From contig JBCNJP010000010.1 in assembly GCA_039602395.1 (NCBI GenBank), positions 92,102,000-92,165,999 of the forward strand: a DNA stretch of 64,000 nt. The letters are read 5' to 3'. The notes beneath the pieces were generated by a model that worked only from the letters and a program-made list of their open reading frames with translations, searched no databases and was not told the DNA's origin. How positions within the stretch are numbered: the first letter of the stretch is position 1; every line of letters begins with the position of its first letter. Shown here piece after piece: positions 1 to 10,762 of the stretch. The translations under genes and the position numbers were made by a program. The DNA is from Deinandra increscens subsp. villosa (Eukaryota > Streptophyta > Magnoliopsida > Asterales > Asteraceae).

Positions 1-738
1 TTTTATGTATTTGTTATGCAAGGTTATGTTTTGTGTAAATGTTTTACACTGTACGGATATGGATTATGGGTATGGAAGGGTTATGAAAAGTTAACAGTTT
101 ATGTGTTGCCCCACTATAAAGTTATGTTTTGAAAATGAGAAATCGTTTAATGTAATGTTATAAACACGGTGGAGCATCGTGTTGTTTTAACGTGATAACG
201 GAAATGTAGGTTTTCAGAACAAGGTTAATGAATGTGTGATGTGAATGAATGTGATGGTATACTTCTCGGAAGAGAGGTACATGCCTAGGTGCAATGGTTT
301 TGTTTTGAAAGGAATGAGCTCGAGCAAGATAGTTAATGGGCCTGGTGATGACCGGCCTGGCAGAGGGATAGCTACCTTGGTATGAACAAAATCCTAAGGG
401 GGTGGTTATGTTACGGAAACATGATAATTAATGTGTGATGTATGTGATGAGTATGTGTATGAACATGTTTTTAATGAATTTTTTTACTATATGAACTGTT
501 AACTGTTTTGTGATAAAAACTTAGAAATCACCAGCGTAAGTTGACCTTAAGCATGCATATCAGGTTATGTAGTAGCTCCTAGAAGAAGGAGCAATGAAAA
601 TGTTTGTGCAAAGCATGAAGGTAGGCTATCAAGAGTACGTTAAAGGCTGGCATAGAGTAGTTACTTGTTCATTGTTGTGTAGTTTTATCCTATCTTGAAG
701 ATTTTTGCATTAGTTATGAAAGTTTTATTTTCCGCTGC
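1..738. other. Unassigned AT-rich flank left of the Sirevirus insertion
   Basis: I see no coding region here. The stretch is the left half of the locus into which the 739-13273 element inserted; the other half resumes at 13274, because both junctions carry the 5-bp sequence GCTGC. The 13320-13370 part (a CCCCGGGATCGACTCC context) looks like older repeat sequence, possibly a Gypsy LTR or UTR, but I cannot identify the family. Confidence 0.4.
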
Positions 739-1187
739 TGTAGAGACCTTAAAAATATGAGGCTTTTGCATTAGATATTTTTTTGGGATAGTTTAATTGT
801 AATTGGGCTAAATTGTATGGGTTTTTGTTGGGTTGAATAGGTCCGGTTGAGTATAGGGTCTATGGACCGAATTTTGTAAATAGTGGTGACCTGTTTAACA
901 AGTTGGTTACCACTATATAAGGAATATGTAATCTACTAGTTTAGGGTTGGTTTTTGCGAGTGTTGGCTAAGGTGTACATCGAAATTCTCTGTGAGAATTT
1001 CGACTTTTACTAGGTGTGTGGTAATCGAACTTCTTCAAGCATTCTTCGACCGGTTTGTGTTTTTCTATTGTTTTCCATACTTTCGTTATTGTTTTATTTG
1101 ATTATTCTTGAATCATCTCTAATCACCGGATTCTGCACAGTGATTAGTAGACTAGATATCGCGTGAGGGGCTTCTTAGATCCTTACA
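739..1187 (+). repeat. 5' LTR of the Sirevirus
   Basis: 449 bp, beginning TG and ending CA, and matched over its whole length by 12825-13273. It contains a CACTATATAAGG promoter-like box at about 911-922, which is a plausible transcription start region for the element. Confidence 0.95.
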
Positions 1188-1189
1188 AT

Positions 1190-1201
1190 TGGTATCAGAG
1201 C
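1190..1201 (+). other. Primer-binding site (initiator Met tRNA)
   Basis: TGGTATCAGAGC lies two bases after the LTR end. This is the usual plant Copia primer-binding site, complementary to the 3' end of initiator methionine tRNA. Confidence 0.93.
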
Positions 1202-1375
1202 CAAGAAACGCAAGTTTCGAGGCCCTCGCGTTATCAGATTCAAGTTTTTTGTGACTAACGAATTGAGTTTTGTTGGTGATTTTCAGCTTTTAGCACGAAA
1301 TGGGAAGTGTTTTTGCAGGTTACGCTCAGGACAGAAGCTGTTGTTAGTGTTTTATAAGCCTGTCGATCAAAATCT

Positions 1376-1850
1376 GTGGCTTTGACCCTTATTTCGATCG
1401 AAATTTTGGCTTTTCGATCCAGTTGCTTACTTTTCGATCGACTTCTCAATCGAAGAGTACTTCCCGGTCTCCCCCTTTTTGATCGGAAAGTCCCCTTCGT
1501 GACTTTTCGATCTTCCCGGTCCCTCCCTTTTCGATCGGAAAGTCCCTTTCGTGACTTTTCGATCCTTGCCGGACTCTCCCTTTTCGATCAAAAAGTCCCT
1601 TTAGTGACTTTTCGATCAGCATACACTTTTCGATCGAGCCGAATTTCTTCCCAATCGAGAAGCACACTTTTTGCTTGACCATTGTTTGATCGAAAAGCAC
1701 TTTCCGATCACTCTTCTCGACAGAAAACCACACTTTTCGATTGACCTTTGTTCGATCGAAAAGTACTTCGACCAAGCCTTCCCGATCGAAAAACCCTTTT
1801 CGATCAAGAACCCCTTTCCGATCGAAAACACACTTTTCGGTCCAAATCCA
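1376..1850. repeat. Array of TTTTCGATCGAAAAG-type motifs in the Sirevirus leader
   Basis: At least fifteen degenerate copies of a near-palindromic motif, CTTTTCGATCGAAAAG, occur in about 475 bp between the primer-binding site and gag. Many are half-copies (ACTTTTCGATC or GATCGAAAAGT). The open frames crossing it on both strands are by-products of the repeats and are not genes. A second array of the same motif lies in the intron of the envelope-like ORF (10950-11270). Confidence 0.85.
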
Positions 1851-2120
1851 TTTTGCGGCAAAAATACTATTTCGCACTGTTTCACTAAAACGGACGTAAC
1901 TTGGGCCTCGTTTAGAGTTAGAAGCTCTAATACCAGCCAAAACGGCCGTCTCGATGAGGCCCACAATAACCCCTACCTAATGGCCAGGGGAGCTCGTTTG
2001 GACCCTCAAATTCCACTCCGAAGGCCTCCGTTTTTCAGTTTGAAGTTTTTGACACTATTCTTTGAATAGTGATTTTGTCGTTTTTACAAGATTTGCTCTA
2101 GTAGTTCATCCAAAGAATAT

Positions 2121-3759
2121 CATGGCACCCATTCTACCAGGTACCACTGCATCTACCAACAACAATGAGATATGTTGTAATCCCAAGTGTGAGGCTAAGG
2201 AATGGGAACGAAAATTCACAAATGAAATAGTAAATCATGCATCCACTGCTAGAGAAGTCAGGGAATATAAGGATAAGGCTAGAATATCTAGAGAAACTGA
2301 AAGCTATTAAGGTAGATGTTAAGAATCTTCAAACTCAGGTGAGTGATAAAAGTACATATCTTAAGATTGCTAACTCTAAAGTTGAAGAGTTAACCAAAGA
2401 GGTAGAGGAACTAAGAACCAAACTTGACACTTCCCAATCTGCCCTTGAGAAACATCAAGTTATACAAAAGAAAATGATGGACTCTCATCATGCTTTATTC
2501 AAATCAGAAGAGCGACTCGAGCAGGTAAAAGAAACATCCGGCCTCGGGGATGGAAATTTTCCTCCCCCATTACAACATCAATAAATCAAACCACCCCAAA
2601 CTGCAGATGAATTGCTGAAAGAGTCCCTGAATGAAGCAACCATGATATATGGGCCCCAACCAGTGCATAAAGATGAAAAGACAGCCACTGAAGCAACTCA
2701 GTCAAATTGTGTGAATAACACTAATATCATTACTGAGTGTGCAGGTTCAAGCTCCAGTGAAGTGAAGAAAGTTGATGAAGAAAAGTTGCTTCCTTATCCA
2801 AAGATCGAGACTCCTTATTCCAAAGTTGTGGATGAGGTAAAGCGGGAACGAGTGGTGATGACTACAAGGCCTAATGGTAAGATATTCATGACAGCTGGGT
2901 CTATGTATCATTCCGATTGAAGGAGAAGAGCGACCCTCATTCACCACTGAAGTTCAAAGGCTTGGGTCATGATGGTGGTTTATCATCTGACATTAAGAGT
3001 ATAAGGCCCAAGATCTCCATCAAGCCTCCAACTTCTGTTCCAATCAAGATTGAGAGGCCTAAAGTCACAAACAAGTCTCCAATCTCATTAGTGGGCTCAT
3101 GCAGCGGTAACACAACGTTCTTAAAGAACCCAGAGGGACCAAAAGTTCAAATGTCTTGTTTTGCCCAGTTTTCCACAAACCAGAAAAGTTTCAACAGAAA
3201 TGCATCAAGGTCAGAAAGATCGAACAACTGGAGACCTGGAGTCTTTCCGAACATGCACCCGAATCTCAATGCCTCTCCATCAAAGCCATACAGCTCAAAT
3301 GGCTACACGTCTGATTTCTACTTGAAGAAGCAGACATGTTATAACTGTGGAGTTCCTGGTCACATTGCTAGAAACTGCTTCCATTGTCCCTTTGAACCTT
3401 ATTACCCGCTGAGTCATAAGGTTTCCTCTCAGGATTCAATAAAGTCTAAGCCAATGAAGGTACAACAACCTAAGGCAATGAAGACTGTCAATCCTAAGGT
3501 TAAACCTTCTGATGGAAATTGGGGAGTGGCCAAAGAGCACAAAAAGCTCTTAAATCAAAAATATGTTTTTCTAAATTATGAAAATTTTCATAAAAAGGTG
3601 AAGAAACCGATTTCAAAACAACACAATGTTGAAAAACCTAAAGTTACCCCTCTAAAGGTAACTAAAACTGTTTTGAAAAGGAAACCTGAAATGAAAAGGG
3701 TTGAAAAACCTAAAGTCACTACTCCAAAAGTGACTAAAACAACTCATATATCACCTTAA
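2121..3759 (+). pseudogene. gag: gag (capsid/nucleocapsid) of the Sirevirus, frameshifted
   Basis: The encoded protein would form the virus-like particle and bind element RNA. The frame starts with an ATG in good context at 2121 (MAPILPGTT). It then shifts at about 2290 into a lysine- and glutamate-rich stretch with heptad spacing (2290-2580), a probable coiled coil typical of Sirevirus Gag. Further breaks follow at about 2585 and 2917. The C-terminal part is basic and proline/lysine-rich and holds an intact CCHC zinc knuckle, CYNCGVPGHIARNC (3337-3378). After the knuckle come repeated KPKVT-like segments up to the stop at 3759. The N-terminal capsid domain expected in the family is not obvious and may be deleted. 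At least three breaks make it non-functional. The CCHC knuckle and position fix the identity; the exact original frame is uncertain. Confidence 0.85.
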
Positions 3760-3906
3760 ATTTGGAAACTTAAATCAATGGCAGCCACAACTCTAATCCC
3801 TGATTTTACAAAGGGCATGTGTTTAAAAGAAGTAAATTTCACTGACTCTTCAGGTATAACCAGAACAACAATGGCCTGGGTACCTATGGCTAACTGATCT
3901 CTCACA

Positions 3907-4741
3907 TTGTACAGGAACAGTCAAGGAGAACTTTCATTAACCTTGTTTGTTTGTGACAGTGGTTGTTCCAGGCATATGACGGGCGACATATCTCTACTAC
4001 AAGATTTGGAGCAATTTGATGAAGGATATGTGTCGTCGCTGGAGCAGTTGGAGGATATATTAGTCAGAAACGGATGTCTCAGCTTCCATGATGTCAACTA
4101 TGTCGAGCAGTTGAAACACAGTGTGTTGAGTGTTTCACAAATATGTGACAGGGAGTATCTGGTACTTTTCAACAACAAAGAATGTCTAATTCTCAAACCT
4201 GGATACTCCATCCCTGATGATTGGGTGTTAATGCGAACACCAAGATACGGCAACTCCTATGTTTTCAACATGCAGAAACCCCCCACAACTGAGGTGGCAT
4301 GCCTTTTCTCCAAAACAGCTGAGAATCATGCTCAGTTGTGGCACAGACGTTTAGGGCACATGAATCTGAAGAATTTGAATCGGCTTGCAAGAGGAGGACT
4401 TGTCAAAGACCTTCCAATCAAAGAATTTGCGATCAAGGAGAAATGTGTGGCATGTGCTAAGGGGAAGCAGCACAAACGCCCACACAAGCCAAAGGTGTTC
4501 AACAGAATCTCCTCAGTACTGGAGCTGCTTCACATGGACCTTTTTGGTCCAGTCAGTATGTTAAGCCTTAACCGTTGTGCATTTTGTCTTGTTATTACTG
4601 ATGATTTTTCTCGTTTCACGTGGGTATTCTTTTTGTAAAGGAAGAGTGATGTTGCAGGAATGTTGATAGCCTTTATCAAGCTCATTGAAAACAAGCTAAA
4701 CTTGAAAGTAAAGTCCATCAGAAGTGACAATGGGACAGAAT
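3907..4741 (+). pseudogene. pol: Protease and 5' half of integrase (Sirevirus pol), interrupted
   Basis: The aspartic protease active site is visible as CDSGCSRHMTG near 3953-3985. The GAG-pre-integrase domain follows, with the zinc-binding HHCC pattern (LWHRRLGHMN near 4337, CVACAKGK near 4447). The start of the DDE integrase core comes next, with the first aspartate in HMDLFGPV (about 4532) and the second in RSDNGTE (about 4722). A TAA at 4636-4638 breaks the frame. Coding homology then stops at 4741, where the minus-strand element inserted. The integrase sequence resumes at 8692 for only about 40 bases before a deletion joins it to RNase H. The third catalytic residue (Glu) and all of reverse transcriptase are absent. 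Confidence 0.9.
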
Positions 4742-5335
4742 TGAAAAACCGAGGTGGTGGGCAAATACCTTGGTTGCGGAAGCGGATCGTGTCTTTGTGT
4801 AACTCATTTTTGTAGAAACAAATGAATACCCAGATATGAACAATGAATGGTGTTTGAGATGTGATGATGATGATGAGCAAAGCTAATAAAACATGGATAG
4901 ACGAAGAACAACATAGATAGATAAACAAGATGGAATGATAGATAAATAAAGATAATCGAATGATTACATTTTACCTACCCCATGCATCCCAGGTATCATG
5001 AACTTACTAGGTGAGTTCATGAACCCTTACAAGCTTCAAAGAACCATGACTAACTCTTTCTCTCTCTACACTCATACAAGCATCATCAAGTCTTTCACAA
5101 TGAAAGACTTACTATATATACTACAAGACTCACTAAGGGCATAATAGTAAAATACTAACTAGTGACAATATTTAAACAATAAATAATATTCACCAGAGCC
5201 TCTTCTTTGTTGAGTCGTGTTGTCTTGAGTTGTCATGTTCTTCACCGTGTTGTAAGGACGGTATGTAATAAGTGGTCGTTGAATATTAATCACATCTATC
5301 CAAATCTTGTTGGCTCGGTATCTTGATTCCCAACA
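4742..5335 (-). repeat. 3' LTR (minus strand) of the nested LARD-like element
   Basis: On the plus strand it runs from TGAAAAACCGAGG to ATTCCCAACA. It matches 8104-8691 with about 20 differences and a small indel by eye. The polypyrimidine tract immediately after its right end marks it as the 3' LTR of a minus-strand element. Confidence 0.8.
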
Positions 5336-6679
5336 ATCTCCCCCTATTTGGTAGATGGAATACTCAACACTTGTGCCATTGATTCTTGTATTCTTGCAAC
5401 TTGACTTCAAGATAATCTTCATGTAGTTTCAAGTCTTTCATTCTTTAATTCTCCTTTGTTCCCCCTACAATAAACATCTTCTAGCCCGAAATTCCGCAAA
5501 GGCTGTAAATGCATAGGGTATTTACAAAACTCAACACAATGGCTAGCTACTTGAGGAGTCAGTCATAACTCAAGGTGCCAATATTGTTGAAAGTAAACAA
5601 AGTAAAGGATCTATGAAAAACTCGAGAATTAATTCCACAATTCAACCTTCTTGAAATACTTGGCCGAATACCAAACCAATGCTTTGCACATAGATAAACC
5701 ACTTCTTTTGTGCTATTAATCTTGCCTCGGTTTTTACCATAATGGCAATGTCGCAACTGTTACGGCTTGAGGACTCTTCAAAGATTAAAAATCACGTCGC
5801 TTTCTTTTGCTAAATACATTGCAAAAAGTCTCATCATATCATCACATGATCTTCTCTCCCTAGACTTTTACAACCCGTAGCAAACAATGAAAAGCATGTT
5901 GTTGTTGTAGACAAGACCCGGAAACAACCTTTTCAACAAAATACCCTTGGAATTCAATAAGCCAAAATCCAACAGTAGCTAACCCATCTTCATTTTTCAT
6001 GTAGAAAACCCAAACTTGTGCACATCCTTAGTCTTCAATATTGCTTCTAAACACGTCTGCTTGTAACGAAGTAAGAATAAAAAATAAGAATAGCTCGGTA
6101 TCTACGATGTACCTTATTGTACGATTCATCAAGGTTGCATTGGATAATCATGGCTTCATTGACGTTTGTTGTGGTTGTAGGTTGATAACAAAAAAAAATT
6201 ATTAAACAGTAACCCACTGTTAATTATCCCAAGTCTGTCTTCAAGTTTCTGATCTGACCCACACACATAATTTTCACAGCCCAATTTGCCATAAATCTCT
6301 TAAGAATCCAACAGATTTAAGAGAGCAAGCTGGTCTTGCCCAATTCGATCAGCAGCCCAACAGAAAATTAGAGATAGCAGGCCCAGTCGGTGTATTGTGA
6401 TTCAACACCCCGTTTCTTCACAAAAGAAGGTAAACCTTAACTGTAAAAAAAAAGCACGTACCAGAAAGGTTTATCTCGGCCTCTCATCTCCTCTGTTGAC
6501 GAGAAACAAGGGAACCGGCTGCCTGATTGGCGTGTTCCGGTAATTCAAGACTGAACGGAGGTTGAACTCGGGCAGAGAGTTGTTATTGGCGTGACTGTGA
6601 TCTGAACAGAAATAAACACCAGCGGCCTGAGGGCAGTTTACAGCGACCCTGAGAAGAATAGAAACGAAGACCATTTTTC

Positions 6680-7040
6680 TGGTTGAACTGGGAACTGAAC
6701 CTGATTTCCGGTTGAAGTTCTTAAATTCAGGTTCGATCTCGTCTTTCCGGTTGAAGTCGAGTTTTCCAGTTCGGTAACTTGGATTTCCGTCTGAACTTAC
6801 TTGAACCGGAACCCTCGATTTTCCGGTTGAAAGTTGGAACGGAACTATCGTTTTTCAGGTTGGTCTCCAAACTTCCGGTTGAACATTGTTCTCCGGTTAG
6901 AACTGTTTTTCCGTTTGAAGTTCGCTTTTCAGGTTCAAGTGGAAGTTCCGGTTGAAGTTGCACACTTCCGGTTGATGGTTGAAGCGGAACATTATCATTT
7001 TTCCGGTTGGTTGAAACTGATCTCCGCTTGAAGTGGGTTA
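6680..7040. repeat. Array of TTCCGGTTGAA motifs in the nested element
   Basis: More than a dozen degenerate copies of TTCCGGTTGAAGT and its shorter forms lie in about 360 bp of the internal region. No protein-coding domain is seen here. The rest of the internal region (5336-6680 and 7040-8103) shows no recognizable genes either. Confidence 0.8.
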
Positions 7041-8103
7041 TCGCGGAAAGCAGTCAGCCTCGATAATTCACCCGGAACTGTTAGTTCACCCGGACCACCT
7101 TCTGCCGGTTGTGAGTCTCCGATCATCATCGTCGTTATCATTCCCGACGTCAAGTTTTGATAAATCTGGATATCAACCATCGTCAACTTCGTATGTAACC
7201 TTAACGTGAACCACTATTGCTTTCGTCTTCTTCATGGGTAACCCTAATACACGAAGCATTCAACTGGGTCGGTTACCTAAGTTGTGGCCAGATTGTTCAT
7301 CGCCTACAATCGTCATCATCAACCTCTATACAAACTCAGATCATGTCAACCATGTTGCAGAAACCTATCAGCATCAATCTTACCTTCTTCTTTGCCAAAC
7401 CCATAACAACATTACACAGGAACCGGAAACGAGCTGCTGTTCTCGTACCAGTAATTTCTTGAGTTCTTCGATCTTCATCAACATAACCTTTAACTCACTT
7501 GTAATTTACTTTTATGTAGTCAATGAGAGAGAGAGTGGTTGTAGGTTTAATTTGATGAGAGAGAGTGGGTAAGCTAGAGGTAAAGTCTATCGATGGTACA
7601 TAGAACACTTTTGTTGGTTTTGACATAAAGTGATACAAGAGATGAAGAAAGTCAATGAGAAAAAGAAAATGGATGTGGCAAAAGCACATGGTGCTTTTCT
7701 TCTCCGCTGAGCCCTTTTTCGAGACACACAAAAAATTTGGAACTATTCCTTTTTTAAACATTGTTTAATAAAAAGTATTGCCTGTGGACTCAAATAAAAG
7801 TCTCCGTATATCTCAAAAGTGACAAAGAATCTTAGGACATGTGAAGGACCGGATTTGGATAGGGTTTGATTTTGTTATAAAAAATTATAGACCCATTTTG
7901 TGTTCACTGGATCTAAACACAAAGACCCAAAAGAAATTTCTTTAAGAATTCAACAGAAAAATAAAATTTGAAAGATAATGGAGGGGAGTTCAAAAATCTT
8001 TCAAAAGTAAAAACATCTCCATTTGTTTACAAAAATAACGAGCATATGAACACAAAGTTGAGATATCAACCGTAAGGTTGTGTTATCTCGACCATGGCTC
8101 TGA

Positions 8104-8691
8104 TGCCGCCGAGGTGGTGGGCAAATACCTTGGTTGCGGAAGCGGATCGAGTCTTTGTGTAACTCGTTTTTATAGAAACAAATGAACACCCGGATATAAA
8201 TAATGAATGGTGTTTGAGATGTGATGATGATGATGAGCAAAGCTAGTAAAACATGGATAGATGAAGAACAACATAGATAGATAAACAAGATGGAATGATA
8301 GATAAATAAAGATAATCGAATGATTACATTTTACCTACCCCACGCATCCCGGGTATCATGAACTTACTAGGTGAGTTCATGAACCCTTACAAGCTTCAAA
8401 GAACCATGACTAACTCTCTATCTACACTCATACAAGCATCATCAAGTCTTTCACAATGAAAGACTTACTATATATACTACAAGACTCACTAAGGGCATAA
8501 TAGTAAAATACTAACTAGTGACAATATATAAACAATAAATAATATTCACTAGAGCCTCTTCTTTGTTGAGTCGTGTTGTCTTGAGTTGTCATGCTCTTCA
8601 CCGTATTGTAAGGACGGTATGTAATAAGTGGTCTTTGAATATTAATCACATCTATCCAAATCTTGTTAGCTCGGTATCTCGATTCCCAACA
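8104..8691 (-). repeat. 5' LTR (minus strand) of the nested LARD-like element
   Basis: The second copy of the terminal repeat, ending ATTCCCAACA at 8691. On its inner side (8090-8108) the plus strand reads CATGGCTCTGATGCC, the complement of a slightly changed Met-tRNA primer-binding site. Confidence 0.78.
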
Positions 8692-8696
8692 AGAAT

Positions 8697-9291
8697 TCAA
8701 AAATCGTATAATTGATGAATTCTGTTCAGAAAAAGGAAGAGTGATATTGCAGTTAAACGTATTTTTAAATATTTGAAGGGTAGGCCAAGGCTGGGCCTCT
8801 GGTACCCTAAAGAGTCTGGGTTTAATTTGTCTGCGTTTACTGATAGTGATTATGGTGGCAATGAGCTTCACAGGAAATCTACATCTGCTAGAGCTCAGTT
8901 CTTAGGTGACAGGTTGGTAGCTTGGCAGAGCAAGAAGCAGCACACGGTATCTCAATCTACAGCTGAAGCAGAATACATGGTTGCATCTGCATGTTGCTCA
9001 CAGGTGGTATGGTTGTAGCATCAACTGGGAGATTACGGTTTGAATTTCTTTAACACTCCCATCTATTGTTATAATAATGTTGCTTTGCAAATTGTTAAGA
9101 ATCTTGTGCAGCATTCGAAAACCAAGCACATTGATATTAAAACGCACTTCATTCGGGACTGCTACGAACGTAGGCTCATTCACTTAGAACGGGTGCAATC
9201 GGATGAAAATGTGGCGGACATGTTCACCAAACCCCTCCCTAGTGCTGATTTTGAAAATTTATCTCAAAGGCCTCAGAATGATAGCCTTTGA
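8697..9291 (+). pseudogene. pol: Integrase stub fused to RNase H (Sirevirus pol 3' end)
   Basis: The first ~35 bases restore the integrase reading interrupted at 4741. A deletion then removes the rest of integrase and nearly all of reverse transcriptase. From about 8744 the sequence encodes the end of the RT connection (KRIFKYLKG) and an RNase H domain. Recognizable motifs are the DSDYGG catalytic region (about 8839), SQSTAEAEYM (about 8950), the HIDIKTHFIRD stretch (about 9127) and the terminal DMFTKPLPS (about 9217). A TAG at 9016-9018 interrupts an otherwise continuous frame, which ends at 9291. RNase H would degrade the RNA of the RNA-DNA hybrid during reverse transcription; here it cannot act because its polymerase is gone. 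Confidence 0.9.
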
Positions 9292-10762
9292 TTAGTAGTT
9301 TGACAACTCCTATCTGATCATTTATTAAAAAATTGAAAAGCTGTGATTCATGGCTGATATGCTTGGTAGGCTCTGCTGTTAATCAATCAAAAGGTATGAT
9401 TTATCACAACACTTAAAGATAACGTATAATGCTTGATAGGAAACACACACATAGGTCAGTACAATCTCTATTTGACTGTGTACCAGGAATCCTGAGACAC
9501 ACGCCATGTTCTGAGATATGATGTCATGCTAAAAAATCTCATTCCCTCTGCTTTGCGTGAGCAATGACCTGGGAATGGTGTACGTGAGTCAGGACTGATC
9601 TGTTCTGCGGTAGTAGAGACCTGGAACCTCCCTGGTCCACGTACATCTTAGATCACATTGTATATATTTTATAAACCCAAAAGATGCTAATGTGCACAAC
9701 CAAAAGAGACCCTCTAGCGTCCGAAACCCTCAGCCTTGTCACTGATGAGAGCATTATTAAAAAAATTTCAAAAATTCAGTTGACGTTGTATATTATCCCG
9801 AAAAATCTCCGTGATCTATTCTTTCTTTTCTCGACCTAGTCTGGAGTATGGCGTTAGGCTTAAGGAAAGGTGTAATGAAAAATGTTATACGGAAACCAGG
9901 TATACTTGATAGAATGTACAAACTAGACCTAGGACTTATGTGTGTGACCTGGATAGATGTTCATAATTAATAAACCTTAAAATATAAAATATGTGAAAAA
10001 ACTGACTGAGTAAGCAAAAGCGGCACGAGTTTAAAGTTGGACCAAAATACCGGCAATCGCCTGAACACGCGAAGTAACTGAAGCTGAAAATGGTTCTTCA
10101 GTCACAAAATGGTTCTTCAGTCACAAGCTGAAAATGGTTCTTCTCACTTAAAACTCAGTCTGTCAAAGTGGCATATATGTGTTTTGTATTTTTTTTATTT
10201 ATTTTTGTGTTGTTCCTTTTGGAAAGCCTTTTTTATTTTTTTAATGTTGTCATACATAAAACTCTCGGGTTTGATTTCAGGGGAAGTTTCGGGAATAAAC
10301 GATTTTCAAACTTGAGGTATTAAAGCTTAAATTGAGAAAATTTGTGTTTTATTAAAGCTTTGGGTCAAAGGGGTTATTTCACAAAGTTGAGGGGTGAATG
10401 TGGGAATTTTAAAAAAAAAGGAGAGAGGAGGTAAAAGCCATCGGTTCCCTCCCCTCCCCCTTTTCACTTTCTTTCTTCATCCTCTTTTTCTCTCCACCTC
10501 GCCGAAACCCTAGACCACCACCATTACCGCCGTTCACCACCGCCCGACACCACCACCAACACCGGCTCACCTTCGCGACTACGACACCACCTCCCTCACC
10601 TAAAATCGCCTACGATTCTGCCTCCCCTACTCCCGCCTTCGCCGCCGCTTTCACCTGCTATACACCACCGTCGACCGCCGATTGCTACCATCCGACACCA
10701 CCAGGGCAGTCATATTTCATCTACAAACACTCCTATGGTGTTGATTTTGAGTTTTATGTTGA
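9292..10762 (+). other. Sirevirus non-coding spacer between pol and the envelope-like ORF
   Basis: I see no ORF with a recognizable domain. A short direct duplication (ATGGTTCTTCAGTCACAA) occurs at about 10089-10125. From about 10430 the sequence becomes pyrimidine-rich (CTCCCCCTTTTCACTTTC, then an AAACCCTAG context). This resembles a plant gene leader and could serve an internal transcript for the downstream ORF; that role is an inference. Confidence 0.5.

Larger units (their letters stand above)
4742..8691 (-). mobile_element. Non-coding LTR element (LARD-like) nested in the Sirevirus integrase
   Basis: Two similar direct repeats of about 590 bp (4742-5335 and 8104-8691) bound 2.77 kb of internal sequence. 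The orientation is minus. A primer-binding-like sequence (GGCATCAGAGCC read on the minus strand, 8094-8108) abuts the right repeat, and a polypyrimidine run (TCTCCCCCTA) follows the left repeat, which is a polypurine tract on the minus strand. Both outer flanks carry AGAAT (4737-4741 and 8692-8696), taken as the target duplication. I find no gag or pol domain inside, so it is a large non-autonomous derivative. The homology at the left edge is ambiguous because the element end (TGAAAAACCG) resembles the integrase sequence it replaced (TCAAAAATCG). Confidence 0.8.

Noticed and set aside
1376..1966. Long open frames on both strands after the Sirevirus 5' LTR
   Set aside because: They are produced by the TTTTCGATCGAAAAG repeats (few stops in any frame) and show no domain.
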